The notes: generated from the letters alone by a model not told the origin. A stretch of 62,915 bases of DNA from an uncultured Clostridia bacterium (GCA_947631785.1 CANRMR010000005.1:1-62915); one strand, 5' to 3'. Shown: positions 7,963 to 17,636, counted from the first letter of the stretch. Translations and numbers: made by a program.

Positions 7963-8259
7963 TTAGTTCAAGCCACCAATGAACTCATCGTATGACTTTT
8001 GTGAATAGAAAGTAGAAATTATAAACAAAAATAATTCTGCTTCTCCTTTCTTTTCACAAATTGACCATCCTTTTTCGCTTTGAAGCCTTGGAAGCTTCAG
8101 CTTCTTTAGCTCCTCACGAGGTTCTTCAGGGACTTTTACCAAATCTCCATTTGAAATAAAGCCCATCATTTGATCCCGATTGGTGTCTGCTGGAAATTTA
8201 ATTAGGATTTTAACTTTCTTTACTTCCAATCCACCTGTTCTTAAGTTTACAATTTGCAT
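7963..8259 (-). CDS. Small orphan protein of unknown function
   Basis: I do not recognise this 98-residue protein. It is mixed alpha/beta with charged segments (EEPREELKKLKLPRL) and no signal peptide or membrane helix. A strong ATAGGAGG site precedes the ATG, a TATAAT-like box lies about 40 bases further upstream, and a clear terminator follows, so it is a self-contained unit. Codon use differs from its neighbours: many C- and G-ending codons (GAC, ACC, ATC, AAG, CTG). It has an in-frame CGG (8178-8176) read as Arg in NRDQM, which conserved genes here do not. This suggests recent transfer. Confidence 0.6.
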   Translation of the reverse strand: MQIVNLRTGGLEVKKVKILIKFPADTNRDQMMGFISNGDLVKVPEEPREELKKLKLPRLQSEKGWSICEKKGEAELFLFIISTFYSQKSYDEFIGGLN

Positions 8260-8327
8260 CTTTTTTCCTCCTATGTTTTATTATCAGTTTTACTGATTAT
8301 GTTAATTATATCATACAATGCATTTTT

Positions 8328-9069
8328 TTACAATATATCCTCTAATTTATATTCTTTTTCTAATTTATTATTAAAATATAATTTAGAAATAATTTCTAGT
8401 TCTTTTATATATTTATCTGGTATATTAAAAGAATATAGTTTTTTAGCCGGAGCAAGTATTGCATATTGAATTGCCTTTTTTGTTGCATCTGACATTTGCA
8501 GAGCACTTTTATCTTGTTTAGCACACACACCACATTTAAATCCATCTTCTTTTATACTAAAATATAATATATTTTCTTTTTGTCTGCATACTTTACAATC
8601 ACTAATATTGGGTGTATATCCTAATATTGAAAGTAACCTAAATTTAAATATTGCCAAAACTAAATCTTTATTTTTTTCTGTTTCTGAAATAGTATACAAT
8701 GTATTTAAAAGTAATTGCATAATTTCATAACAATTTTCATTTTCAGTTGCTACATCTATTATTATTTTTGTAATAAAACTTGCATATTTTAATTTGTCTA
8801 AATCTGTTCTTAGTTTGTAAAAAACTTCTATAGTTTCACAAGAGTTTATATAATATGTATTTGTACTTTTATATAATAAATATTCACTAAAACATAAAAA
8901 ACCGAGTGCCTGCCAAAAGGAGACTTTTTGGTCTTCTTGCACCTTTGGCAGCACACCCTATTTTTCCTAAATTTGGTGTTAAAATTGTAAGCATTTTATC
9001 ATAGTCTCCCATGTTACTTTCCATTAATACTATTCCAGTTGTTTTTATTATTCCCATCTTTTTCACCAT
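8328..9069 (-). CDS. recO: DNA repair protein RecO, frame broken at a CGG codon
   Basis: Frame one (9069-8904) gives the N-terminal OB fold, ending KGARRPKSLLLAGT. Frame two gives the helical middle and the four-Cys zinc site (CKVC, CGVC). They join if the C of ACT-CGG-T at 8904 is skipped, reading AGT-GFLCFSEYLL as in intact RecO. The corrected length is 246 residues, normal for the family. RecO anneals strands and loads RecA with RecR in the RecFOR gap-repair pathway. The gene starts inside yqzL and follows era, the conserved Firmicute order. Without a +1 shift only a 60-residue stub would be made. Confidence 0.88.
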
Positions 9070-9166
9070 CTAGATTTTCTTCTATATTTTTTAATTGTAT
9101 AAATTCTAAATATGTGTTTATATCTCCTGTATTTTTAAAGGTATTCCACGCAATTTGTTTAATCAT
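9014..9166 (-). CDS. yqzL: YqzL-like small protein
   Basis: This 50-residue gene begins MIKQIAWNTFKNTGDINTYL, matching the W-FE-TG-I-YL pattern of YqzL. It is preceded by AAGGAGAGG. YqzL sits between era and recO in Bacillus, exactly as here. Its function is unknown. The coding region overlaps the first 56 bases of recO in another frame, which implies translational coupling. Confidence 0.8.
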   Translation of the reverse strand: MIKQIAWNTFKNTGDINTYLEFIQLKNIEENLDGEKDGNNKNNWNSINGK

Positions 9167-9265
9167 ACGAAATCCTCTCCTTATCTATGTTTTAAAATTT
9201 TGCCTTTTATCTTTTCTACCTTTAATTTTATTTTTTACATTTTATTTTTTTATATTCATTTAAAT

Positions 9266-10165
9266 TTAATTTTTGAATTTTTTTACTATATCATCTTTGT
9301 TTTGCCAATCTTTTTTTGTTTTTACCCATGTTTTTAAGTTTACCTTTGCATTTAGCATTTTTTCTATATCTTCTCTTGCATATGTTCCTATTTTTTTTAG
9401 CATTTGACCATTTTTTCCGATTATTATTCCTTTATGAGAATCTCTTAAGCAATATATAGTAGCTTCTATATTATATATTTGTTTGTTTGATTTTGTTAAG
9501 GATTCTTCCATTTTTTCCACTTCTATATAAAGTCCATGTGGAACTTCATCTTCTAGCAATCTTAATGCCTTTTCTCTTATTATTTCTTCTACTAATTGTC
9601 TTACAGTTTGGTCTGTATACTCTTCTATATCATAATATGCAGGACCAACTTTTAATAGTTTTTCTATTTCATCCAAAAGAATCTCACAATTTTTTCCACT
9701 GTTTGCTTCTATTGGTACAACTGCATCAAATGGATATTCTTTAGAATAAATTTCTATTAATTTTAATAATGATTCTTTTTTTACTAAATCTATTTTATTA
9801 ATTACTAAAATCGTTTTCTTTTTTGCTTCTTTTATTTTTTCTAATATTCTTTTATCTCCTTTTCCAATTTCCTTACTAGTTGCCTCTATTAAGAATAATA
9901 CAACGTCTACTTCAGAAATTGCACCAAATGCAGTTTCTATCATAGTTTGTCCTAATTTACTTTTAGGTTTATGAATGCCTGGAGTATCTAGAAAAATAAT
10001 TTGAGAATTTTTTCTGTTTACTATTGCTTTAATTTGTGTTCTTGTTGTTTGCGGCTTGTTTGCAATAGCTGCTACTTTTTCTTTAACTAGACAATTTAAC
10101 AATGTAGATTTTCCTACATTTGTTCTTCCTAGCATTGAAACAAAGCCTGATTTAAACTCTTCCAT
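9266..10165 (-). CDS. era: Ribosome-assembly GTPase Era
   Basis: The product is 299 residues. The G1 motif GRTNVGKST is at residues 13-21 (Thr replaces the usual Pro), followed by G3 DTPGIHKPK and G4 NKID. The C-terminal KH domain (residues 205-290, with IIIGKNGQMLKKIG) binds the 3' end of 16S rRNA during late 30S maturation. Length is typical. It lies 20 bases downstream of the DUF3048 gene and upstream of yqzL-recO in one operon. Confidence 0.96.
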   Translation of the reverse strand: MEEFKSGFVSMLGRTNVGKSTLLNCLVKEKVAAIANKPQTTRTQIKAIVNRKNSQIIFLDTPGIHKPKSKLGQTMIETAFGAISEVDVVLFLIEATSKEIGKGDKRILEKIKEAKKKTILVINKIDLVKKESLLKLIEIYSKEYPFDAVVPIEANSGKNCEILLDEIEKLLKVGPAYYDIEEYTDQTVRQLVEEIIREKALRLLEDEVPHGLYIEVEKMEESLTKSNKQIYNIEATIYCLRDSHKGIIIGKNGQMLKKIGTYAREDIEKMLNAKVNLKTWVKTKKDWQNKDDIVKKFKN

Positions 10166-10185
10166 TTTACCTCTTTTCTAATTAT

Positions 10186-11262
10186 TTAATTAAAACTAAC
10201 TTCACAATCAATTGGACAAATTTCTATAAAAGTATTTCCATCATTTACATCTATTTCATTTCCTGATAAATCTTTGTATATTGTTTTAGCTGACCTAGAA
10301 CTTTTTTCACATGTAATTTTTATTGCATTTCCATTTGTAATATAATAACCTTCTAAATTACCTACATTTACTAATTCTTGTCTTCCTTTATTTTCTCCAT
10401 CATTTAACGTGTAATTTCTTGCAAATGTAATAATTATATTTTTGCACGAAATTATATCTCCTGTTTTCCAATCTTTTTGTAATTTTCCATCAGCATATTT
10501 TTCGTATTTTTTTGTTTCTTCATTATACTTTAATTCTACCTTGCAAGATGTTGAAAATGGTATATTAACATCATTTGCTATAATTGCATCTTCTTTTTCA
10601 TTTAAAGTTACCTCATCTGTTACATAATTTAATACACTCTCTTTATTCGACGTTGTTCTATATCCATTTTTATTTGCTATTTCTAATATCTTTTCCGTTG
10701 ATGTAACTGCATTGTGAGGTGCCGCTTTATCTTTTACTCTCCAAAATTGACTGCTACTTGCAATTAGTCCATTTATATTATTTACATTTAGTTTTTTTAT
10801 ATCGGATTGTGCCTGAGGACTCCAACCAAAATGAGTATATAGAGCATCATTTTCTAATGCATAATCTAAAAAGTAATGTCTTGCACTTCTTACAGGGCCA
10901 ATTTGTTCTAAATCTTGTCCTTTAAAAATTGCCATCATTCTAGTATATCCACCTTCTACTATTATTTCATATACAACATATGCATCATTTAACCCTGCTT
11001 GTGGTCTTGCATCTCCAACATTGTCTATCATAACAGCAATTGGTCTTGCATCTCCAGAATATATTTGAACTTTCTTTTCTGGCTCTAATTGTGCTACAAT
11101 TGTATCATCTACAACATTTGTATCGTTAATCTCACTATTTACTGTTTGTCCTTCTTTACTTTTATAAAATTTTAATGCAAGTAACACACCTAATACTATT
11201 ATAACTAATATAAGCAAAATTATTAATATTTTATTTACTGTTTTTTTATTGTTTTTCGACAT
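10186..11262 (-). CDS. DUF3048 (YerB-type) membrane-anchored extracytoplasmic protein
   Basis: The 358-residue product begins with a short basic stretch and one hydrophobic helix (residues 10-33) that should act as an uncleaved anchor; no lipobox Cys is seen. The rest shows the DUF3048 pattern: RPIAVMIDNVGDARPQAGL, then EGGYTRMMAIF, GPVRSARHYFLDYA and HFGWSPQAQ. The function of the family is unknown. I chose the start at 11262 for its AAAGGA site; the frame continues five codons upstream. It sits between ybeY and era in the operon. Confidence 0.82.
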   Translation of the reverse strand: MSKNNKKTVNKILIILLILVIIVLGVLLALKFYKSKEGQTVNSEINDTNVVDDTIVAQLEPEKKVQIYSGDARPIAVMIDNVGDARPQAGLNDAYVVYEIIVEGGYTRMMAIFKGQDLEQIGPVRSARHYFLDYALENDALYTHFGWSPQAQSDIKKLNVNNINGLIASSSQFWRVKDKAAPHNAVTSTEKILEIANKNGYRTTSNKESVLNYVTDEVTLNEKEDAIIANDVNIPFSTSCKVELKYNEETKKYEKYADGKLQKDWKTGDIISCKNIIITFARNYTLNDGENKGRQELVNVGNLEGYYITNGNAIKITCEKSSRSAKTIYKDLSGNEIDVNDGNTFIEICPIDCEVSFN

Positions 11263-11287
11263 ATCTGTTCCTTTCAATTTAATATAT

Positions 11288-11770
11288 TTATCTTTGTATT
11301 TTTAGGTTAGATAATACTGTTTCTTCCTTTATTCGCATTTGTTCTTTTTCATCACTATTTATGTGATCATATCCCATTAAGTGATAAAAACCATGTACCA
11401 ACATATAAGATAATTCTCTTTCAAAAGAATGTCCATATTCTTTTGCTTGTTCTGTTACTTTGGGAATTGATATAATAATATCTCCTAATACTTCTGTATG
11501 AGTGCTTGTACTTTCTAAAATTTTTTCAATTTCTTTTTTTTCAAACATAGGAAATGAAAGCACATCAGTTTCTTTATTTATATTTCTAAATTTACTATTT
11601 ATTTTTTTTATGTTTTCGTTATTTGTTAAAGTAAGGCTAATATAAAATGTATTTTCTTTTATATTTTCTTGCTTAAAACATTCTTTAGCAACATTAATAA
11701 GTAATTTGTCTATATCTTCACTTTCTGCTATATCAACATCATCATATATAATTTGTAATATACTATCCAT
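11288..11770 (-). CDS. ybeY: Endoribonuclease YbeY
   Basis: The 160-residue product contains the zinc-binding signature HGFYHLMGYDH (His-X3-His-X5-His) near residue 125 and the preceding GDIIIS strand. YbeY is a single-strand-specific RNase involved in 16S 3'-end maturation and ribosome quality control. The start overlaps the upstream orphan by eight bases. It lies in the usual neighbourhood of yqfD and era, but the phoH and 7TM genes often found beside it are absent, an orphan taking their place. Confidence 0.95.
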   Translation of the reverse strand: MDSILQIIYDDVDIAESEDIDKLLINVAKECFKQENIKENTFYISLTLTNNENIKKINSKFRNINKETDVLSFPMFEKKEIEKILESTSTHTEVLGDIIISIPKVTEQAKEYGHSFERELSYMLVHGFYHLMGYDHINSDEKEQMRIKEETVLSNLKIQR

Positions 11771-12989
11771 TTGCTCTCCTTTTATTTTTTTGCATACTGT
11801 TTTTTGTATAATGTATATTTTTTGTAGTTGGAGTATTTTTTATAGCTCTCATTGCACCATAAGATACTAGCTTTTTCTTATAAAATTGAATAATACTTCT
11901 GTATTTTTTTTCATTTATATATAGTGCTTTTAAATCATTTTTTATAAATAAAATTTCTTTTTGTTTTTGATATTCTTCCTTGTCTTTTATATTATCTAAT
12001 TTTTTATATTCTTCCCAAAATTTCTTATATTCTTCTCTATCTCTTTGTTTATCCCAATATATTTTTGTAGATAATAATTTTAAGTTATAATCTTCTATTA
12101 ACTTTATTAGCATATCATATGCTTTTTCTTGCTTGTTTGTATTTGGACTACTAATAATTAAATTTCTAGTTTCTTTTAAAAGCTCAATATAGCATTGCTC
12201 AGCAACGACAAGTGGCAAGCTGTGGGTAAATAATTTTCTACTAATTCCTAGTAAAATCATTTTCTTTTCTAAATTATCTCTTTTATCTAATTTTCCTACT
12301 TCAAATGTATTAAATTTGTCATAGTCTTCTAGTATCTCCTTAAATGAATTTTGATTATCCAATTCTATCTTTATTGGTAAATTATTTTTTATATATTCTT
12401 CTAATGTTTCAAATATTTTATCATATATTTCTTTTTTAGTTCTTTCACCTATTTTAGCACTATCAGCTAAACGTATAGAATAATTTTTTAAAATTCCTTT
12501 ATATAAAGAATCTATTTTTTCTACATAAAATGGATTAAAACGATTTATTAACTTTGCTTTTTGACTTAATTTTACTGTTTCATAATCTAGTTCTATTAAA
12601 AATTTTTGTTTTCTATATTTATATTCCATATATTGTGTCTCTTTTAAGTGAGTAATAGTATAATAGTTTGATAATGCATTTTCTTCAAAACTACTTGCTG
12701 TATTATTTTTTACTTTTTTATAAATAGAATCCATAATATATTTATCAATAGACTCTAAGTATAAAGAAAATGCTTCTTCATATCTTTTTAAATAGACATC
12801 TTTTTTATCTGCTGTTTCTTCATCATCAATATAATTTTCATATGCTTTTAGCATGCTATTTCTTTTTATTGAAATCATCATGCCATTAATACCTAGTTTT
12901 GTTGGAATTAATAATTTGCTAATAGTATCACCAATTTTTTTGAAAAACCTTGTATCATTTTCTAATACTTTTAATCCTCTTTCTTCCAT
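11763..12989 (-). CDS. Large helical orphan between yqfD and ybeY
   Basis: I do not recognise this protein of 408 residues. It is highly charged, almost entirely predicted helix (long runs of Lys, Glu and Tyr), with no signal peptide, membrane segment or P-loop. The last 25 residues are strongly basic. AAGGAAGGG precedes the ATG at 12989, and it overlaps ybeY by eight bases, so it is a genuine operon member. It takes the place normally held by phoH and the 7TM-HD gene, suggesting a lineage-specific replacement rather than a homologue. Confidence 0.6.
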   Translation of the reverse strand: MEERGLKVLENDTRFFKKIGDTISKLLIPTKLGINGMMISIKRNSMLKAYENYIDDEETADKKDVYLKRYEEAFSLYLESIDKYIMDSIYKKVKNNTASSFEENALSNYYTITHLKETQYMEYKYRKQKFLIELDYETVKLSQKAKLINRFNPFYVEKIDSLYKGILKNYSIRLADSAKIGERTKKEIYDKIFETLEEYIKNNLPIKIELDNQNSFKEILEDYDKFNTFEVGKLDKRDNLEKKMILLGISRKLFTHSLPLVVAEQCYIELLKETRNLIISSPNTNKQEKAYDMLIKLIEDYNLKLLSTKIYWDKQRDREEYKKFWEEYKKLDNIKDKEEYQKQKEILFIKNDLKALYINEKKYRSIIQFYKKKLVSYGAMRAIKNTPTTKNIHYTKNSMQKNKRRANG

Positions 12990-13006
12990 CTTATGCACCC
13001 TTCCTT

Positions 13007-14193
13007 TCAAAATACAATTCTCTCCTTGGTTCCAATATTTTCTAATACTTCATATATTACCTCTACTTCTAATGAATCATCTTCATCTTTTTCGTTTACT
13101 TGTTTATTTACAATTTTAGCATTTTCTCCAACTTCTACGGATAATTCATCTTCTAGCTTTTTTTGTAATATTTGCTTTAATTCTTCTTTTTCATAAACAA
13201 TATTATCAGTTCTTTGCTCTTTGTATGTATCCGTAATAATTTCTATAGGTAAATATATATTAGAAAATAGTTTTAATTTTTTTGCTGTACTTATTGTATC
13301 ATACTTTTCGAATTTTGGAAGAGTTTTATACAAATTTATTTTAAAATTATTTATACGGATACTGTATTTTTTTTCTTCTAATCCGTGTAGCGCTTGTTAC
13401 ATCTTGTACATACGACATTTTTTCTTTTTTACTATACCAAACTTTTGCTAAAACTTCTCCTTCACTATGCATATACCTTGTACCCGTATATTTTCCTTCT
13501 ATCCATCCTCCTATTAAAACACTACCTTTTTTTACAACATCTCCTACTTTTGCAACTTGAGTTCCATTCTTTGCTGTAATTTTTACAATCACACCTTCTT
13601 TATCAGATATAATATTACAATATTCTTCAGGATTTATAATATCTGGTTTTTTTTCAGCTTCAACAATTTCTATTTTTGCATTTGTTCCTTCTAAACTAAT
13701 TCCCATCCATGCAATATCATCTCGTTCTAATCTAATCTGGTTAATAATTTCTTTTGTATTTATTTTATTTTTCAATTTTCCTATTGAAATTCCCTTATCC
13801 TCTAATTGCTTTTGTATTTCTTCATTACTTATTGTTTCATTTCCAATTATTTCTATATTCCATATAAAATTTGATAATATCAAAATGCTAACAATTAACA
13901 TTGCTAACATTCCTATAAATATTTTTCTTTTTTTATAACGGTTAAGTAAAAAAGGAATTCCCTTTTTTTGATTTATATGTATTTTACACTTTGTTTTTTT
14001 TGCTACATTCTTTATTTTTTTGAAATCATAAATTCCAATATTTGCTGTAAGTAATCCTGCATTTTTTCTTTTTACATTCCATAAAAATATTTTTTTAGAA
14101 ACACAAATATTTATAAATCTTTCTATAAAATATCCTTCTACTGTAATAGTAATATATCCGGCTTAAGTATTGATATAGTATCTTAAAAAACAT
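13007..14193 (-). CDS. yqfD: Sporulation protein YqfD, frame broken twice at CGG codons
   Basis: Three frames must be joined. The start (14193, overlapping the yqfC stop as TAATG) gives MFFKILYQYLS and meets AGC-CGG-A at 14160. Skipping C gives GYITITVEGYF-IERFINIC, the family N-terminus. The second frame runs through a membrane helix (MLAMLIVSILILSNF) to ACA-CGG-A at 13385. Skipping C gives TGLEEKKYSIRINNFKINLY, then KTLPKFEKYDTIS. Corrected length is 394 residues, close to the 398 of Bacillus YqfD. The protein is a mother-cell sporulation membrane protein. With conventional decoding only an 18-residue N-terminal stub would result. Confidence 0.88.
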
Positions 14194-14495
14194 TATTCCA
14201 CCTCTTCATCTTCTTTGCTGAGTATACCTTCAAAATCTATACTATCAATTTTCCCTGTTATTTGAATATCATCATCTGTCATATGAATTAATTTTAAGTT
14301 ATATCCATTGACATTAATTGCACCAATATACGTATTTAATTTTACAAAAAAATCTTCATATTCTAATATATTTTTATAATTTTCTACTAACATTTCTTCA
14401 AATCCTACAATGGTTATTTTAGGAACATTTGAAACAACTTCTTGTGGCATTTCTAATAAATTATTTATTTTTCTTTTATATTGTTTTTTTTTCAA
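14193..14495 (-). CDS. yqfC: Sporulation protein YqfC
   Basis: The 100-residue protein has the YqfC pattern: a basic N-terminus, LLEMPQEVVSNVPKITIVGFEEMLVENYKNI, then beta strands with GYNLKLIHMTDDDIQITGKI. It is made under mother-cell control in spore formers and acts with YqfD. It lies 18 bases below pdaA, and its stop shares one base with the yqfD start, indicating tight coupling. Confidence 0.85.
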   Translation of the reverse strand: MKKKQYKRKINNLLEMPQEVVSNVPKITIVGFEEMLVENYKNILEYEDFFVKLNTYIGAINVNGYNLKLIHMTDDDIQITGKIDSIDFEGILSKEDEEVE

Positions 14496-14512
14496 CTTTT
14501 ACCTCCTTAAAG

Positions 14513-15325
14513 CTATTTTTCAAATTCATCTAAGGATTTGAATTCATATCCCATATTTTTTATTTCTTTAATACATACATCTAAAACATTTGTATTATCT
14601 TTTGAATTTCCATGTAATAAAATTATTGCTCCTGGATGTATATTATCTAATATTTTTTGTTTAGCATATTCTTCTCTTCCTTGTTTAGATTCATCCCAAT
14701 CATCATATGCTAAGCTCCACATAACAGTTGTATATCCCAAAGAATCTGTAATTGCAAGCGTTCTTTGGCTACATTCTCCTTTAGGAGGCCTTATATATTT
14801 TGCTTCATATCCTGTTTTATCATAAAGTGCAGTATGAAGATTCATTACTTCTTCTTTTACTTTTTCATCTGTAAGTGTTGGCATACTTTTATGATTTACT
14901 GTATGATTACCAACTATATGACCTTCCTCTATCATTTGTTTTACTAAATCTTCTTGTGTATTTAAGTAATGTGCAGTAATAAAAAAGGTAGCTTTAACAT
15001 TATTTTCCTTTAATGTAGATAAAATATCCTTTGTGTATCCTGCCTCATACCCTTCATCAAATGTTAAATAAACATACTTTTTTTCTGAATTTCCCATAGC
15101 TATTGCATTATACTGTGATAATACTTCCATATTTTTACTTCCTAAATCTGGTTGTTTATGATTTTCTGCTCTTTTTACTCCCCATGCTATAGTAGTATTG
15201 CTTAATCCATTTGAATTTACTTGAATAAATTTTTCCTTATCTATTTTATTTTTGTTATATATGTAAATAACAAAAATTATGACAAATATAATAATACCAA
15301 TAAAAAATAATTTTCCTTTTTTCAT
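14513..15325 (-). CDS. pdaA: PdaA-type peptidoglycan N-acetylmuramic acid deacetylase
   Basis: The 270-residue product has an N-terminal signal anchor (residues 5-23) and a NodB polysaccharide-deacetylase domain. YLTFDEGYEAGYT carries the catalytic Asp, GNHTVNHKS the metal-binding HxxxH, and RPPKGECSQRTL is the PdaA-type signature. PdaA makes muramic delta-lactam in spore cortex so that germination enzymes recognise it. AAGGAG precedes tandem ATGs; the second, at 15325, has the better spacing. It heads the minus-strand sporulation/ribosome operon. Confidence 0.87.
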   Translation of the reverse strand: MKKGKLFFIGIIIFVIIFVIYIYNKNKIDKEKFIQVNSNGLSNTTIAWGVKRAENHKQPDLGSKNMEVLSQYNAIAMGNSEKKYVYLTFDEGYEAGYTKDILSTLKENNVKATFFITAHYLNTQEDLVKQMIEEGHIVGNHTVNHKSMPTLTDEKVKEEVMNLHTALYDKTGYEAKYIRPPKGECSQRTLAITDSLGYTTVMWSLAYDDWDESKQGREEYAKQKILDNIHPGAIILLHGNSKDNTNVLDVCIKEIKNMGYEFKSLDEFEK

Positions 15326-15442
15326 CATATATCTCCTTATACTTTTTGTTTAATAATATTAATTAATTTAATATATTATTACAAATCCATAATTATGATT
15401 AATCCTTTTTTCTACATAATTTGATATTTTTTTAAAAAACTA

Positions 15443-15471
15443 TTGACATTATAAAAAATTTAGATTAATAT
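15443..15471 (+). promoter_or_regulatory. Promoter of agrA-agrC
   Basis: TTGACA (15443-15448) and TAATAT (15466-15471) are separated by 17 bases. Transcription would start near 15478, leaving a leader of about 97 bases that contains three 18-base-spaced repeats. Confidence 0.65.
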
Positions 15472-15494
15472 TGTATGTATCGCTGGAAATATAA

Positions 15495-15540
15495 GGTAAT
15501 TTAGATGAAAATGTTAAATTAGCTTTTTCTGTTAATTTAG
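15495..15540. repeat. Three phased direct repeats in the agrA leader
   Basis: GGTAATTTAG (15495), GTTAAATTAG (15513) and GTTAATTTAG (15531) recur with an exact 18-base period downstream of the -10 box and upstream of the ribosome-binding site. They could be a protein-binding array, possibly for the LytTR regulator itself, or an RNA element. LytTR sites are usually nearer a 21-base period, so assignment to AgrA is not secure. Confidence 0.5.
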
Positions 15541-15574
15541 CTATTTTTTATGTTCTATAAAGGAGGAAATACAT

Positions 15575-16309
15575 ATGTTGAATTTCGTTTTATGCGATGA
15601 CAATGAACAAGTCTTAAACCGTTTTTGTGTAATACTAAAAAATATATTCACAAAGCACGATTATGAAGCACAAATAGCATTTAAATCTACAAATGCTATT
15701 GATATATTAAATTATGTTAAAGATAACCATACTGATGTTTTGTTATTAGATATTAATCTAAAATCTAATATTACTGGAATAGATCTAGCTAAACAGGTAA
15801 GAAAATATAATAAAAGTTTGTATGTAATTTTTACAACTGGTCATTTAGAATATGCAATGCTTGCTTATAAAGTAAAAACATTTGATTACCTTGCAAAACC
15901 TATTACTCAAGAAAGATTAGAAGAAACAATAATAAGATTATACGATGATATTACAAATTCACCTAAAAACTATATATCTTTAGGTAACAGAACATTAATT
16001 GATCAAGATGAAATTCAATATATTAAAAGAGATGGAATGAAACTTGTTTTTTATACACCAACACAAGAATATCAAACATATAGTTCTTTTAATAAAATAA
16101 TGAATAATTTGCCACAAAATTTTGTAAGATGTCATAAATCATATATTGCCAATATTAACAATATTACAAACGTTGAATCTAAAACAAATACTATATCATT
16201 TGGAGATGAAGCAAAATGCTTTATTGGACCAAAATATAAAAATGAATTTTTGGAGGTTTTTAATTATGGAAATAATACAAAACATGTGGACAGATCTAAC
16301 CACACCTAA
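15575..16309 (+). CDS. agrA: AgrA-type LytTR response regulator
   Basis: The 244-residue product has a receiver domain (residues 1-120) with the acidic pair DD at 8-9, the phosphorylated Asp in LLLDINL near 61, and Lys in YLAKPI. A LytTR DNA-binding domain follows (residues 140-235, with SFNKIMNNLPQNFVRCHKSY). It should be phosphorylated by the adjacent AgrC kinase and activate agr promoters. AAAGGAGG precedes the start. Its last 44 bases overlap agrC. Confidence 0.9.
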   Translation: MLNFVLCDDNEQVLNRFCVILKNIFTKHDYEAQIAFKSTNAIDILNYVKDNHTDVLLLDINLKSNITGIDLAKQVRKYNKSLYVIFTTGHLEYAMLAYKVKTFDYLAKPITQERLEETIIRLYDDITNSPKNYISLGNRTLIDQDEIQYIKRDGMKLVFYTPTQEYQTYSSFNKIMNNLPQNFVRCHKSYIANINNITNVESKTNTISFGDEAKCFIGPKYKNEFLEVFNYGNNTKHVDRSNHT

Positions 16310-17624
16310 TGAATGGATATTTAATATTTTCTCTATTCCATTATCATTTCTTGAAAATACAGTAATGATGTTATTATTTATAACTATTTTAAATATTGAA
16401 ACAACAAAAAAACAAAGATATCTATATGTAATAATTATATCAATTTATAGTATACTTTCTTTAGTTTTTATACCTAAACCTTATGGTACGTATATAAACA
16501 TTATAATAGGTATCTTTATTACATCTTTTACTTTAAAGACAAATATATTTAAAGCTATAATAGCAGAAATTATTCCTTTTATTGTAACTGCATTTTTAGA
16601 AACTGTATTTGGAAGATTATTCTTAATTATTTCTCGTCAACCTTATGAATACGCAGTTTCTATTCCAATTTATAGATTATCTATGGTTTTAATAATTTAT
16701 ACAAGCATATTTATCATATATAAAATAATTAAATATTATAAATTTCATATTATATTATCAGATAATCTTAATAAAAAAAGTAAAATCTTACTTATACTAA
16801 ATTCGCTAGTAGGTTTAATTACATTAGGAATTCAATTTTATTTAATAGTATTTTATAATGATAAATTGCCTATATATATTATTTTACTTACAACTCTAAG
16901 TTTTATTTCATATTTCTTTATTAGTATATATAGTTTAATTAAAACCACAAAATTAGAAATTACTGAAAGGACCTTAGAAGAAACGCAGTTATATAATAAA
17001 TCATTAAAAATTTTACATGACAACTTAAGAGCATTTAGGCATGATTTTTCAAATATTGTACAAGCAATAGGTGGATATGCAGAAAGCAAGGACTTTGACG
17101 GACTTAAAAAATATTATTCTCAACTATTAGAGGATTGTCAGCATGTAAATAATTTAGAAACTTTAAACCCTGAATTAATTAATAATCCTGCAATATATAG
17201 CATACTAGCATCAAAGTATCATAAAGCAGATGAATTAGGTATTAAAATTAATTTGGAAATATTAATAGATCTAAATACTATCAATGTAAAAATTTACGAA
17301 TTTACAAGAATTTTAGGTATATTATTAGATAATGCTATAGAAGCAAGCAATAAATGTGAAGAAAAAGTTATTAATGTGCAATTTTCTCAAAATGATAGAA
17401 CTAAAAAACAAATAGTTATTATTCAAAATACATATATAAATAAAGATGTTGACATTGAAAAAATTTATGAAAAAGGCTATACCTCTAAAGAGAATAATTT
17501 AGAAGAACATGGTTTAGGACTATGGGAAGTAAGAAAAATACTAAATAAACATAATAATTTAAATTTGTATACAACTAATAATGAAAAATATTTTACACAA
17601 CAATTAGAAATATTTACAAACTAA
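16266..17624 (+). CDS. agrC: AgrC-type sensor histidine kinase
   Basis: The 452-residue product has six or seven hydrophobic segments in residues 10-200, the peptide sensor, then a dimerisation helix with the phospho-acceptor in RAFRHDFSN, and a GHKL ATPase domain with LLDNAIEAS (N box) and HGLGLWEVR (G box). This is the HPK10 layout that detects cyclic autoinducer peptides. I chose the start at 16266 because TTGGAGG lies upstream; it overlaps agrA, so the two are coupled. A hairpin terminator follows. Confidence 0.9.
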   Translation: MEIIQNMWTDLTTPNEWIFNIFSIPLSFLENTVMMLLFITILNIETTKKQRYLYVIIISIYSILSLVFIPKPYGTYINIIIGIFITSFTLKTNIFKAIIAEIIPFIVTAFLETVFGRLFLIISRQPYEYAVSIPIYRLSMVLIIYTSIFIIYKIIKYYKFHIILSDNLNKKSKILLILNSLVGLITLGIQFYLIVFYNDKLPIYIILLTTLSFISYFFISIYSLIKTTKLEITERTLEETQLYNKSLKILHDNLRAFRHDFSNIVQAIGGYAESKDFDGLKKYYSQLLEDCQHVNNLETLNPELINNPAIYSILASKYHKADELGIKINLEILIDLNTINVKIYEFTRILGILLDNAIEASNKCEEKVINVQFSQNDRTKKQIVIIQNTYINKDVDIEKIYEKGYTSKENNLEEHGLGLWEVRKILNKHNNLNLYTTNNEKYFTQQLEIFTN

Positions 17625-17636
17625 AACTTTGTAATT

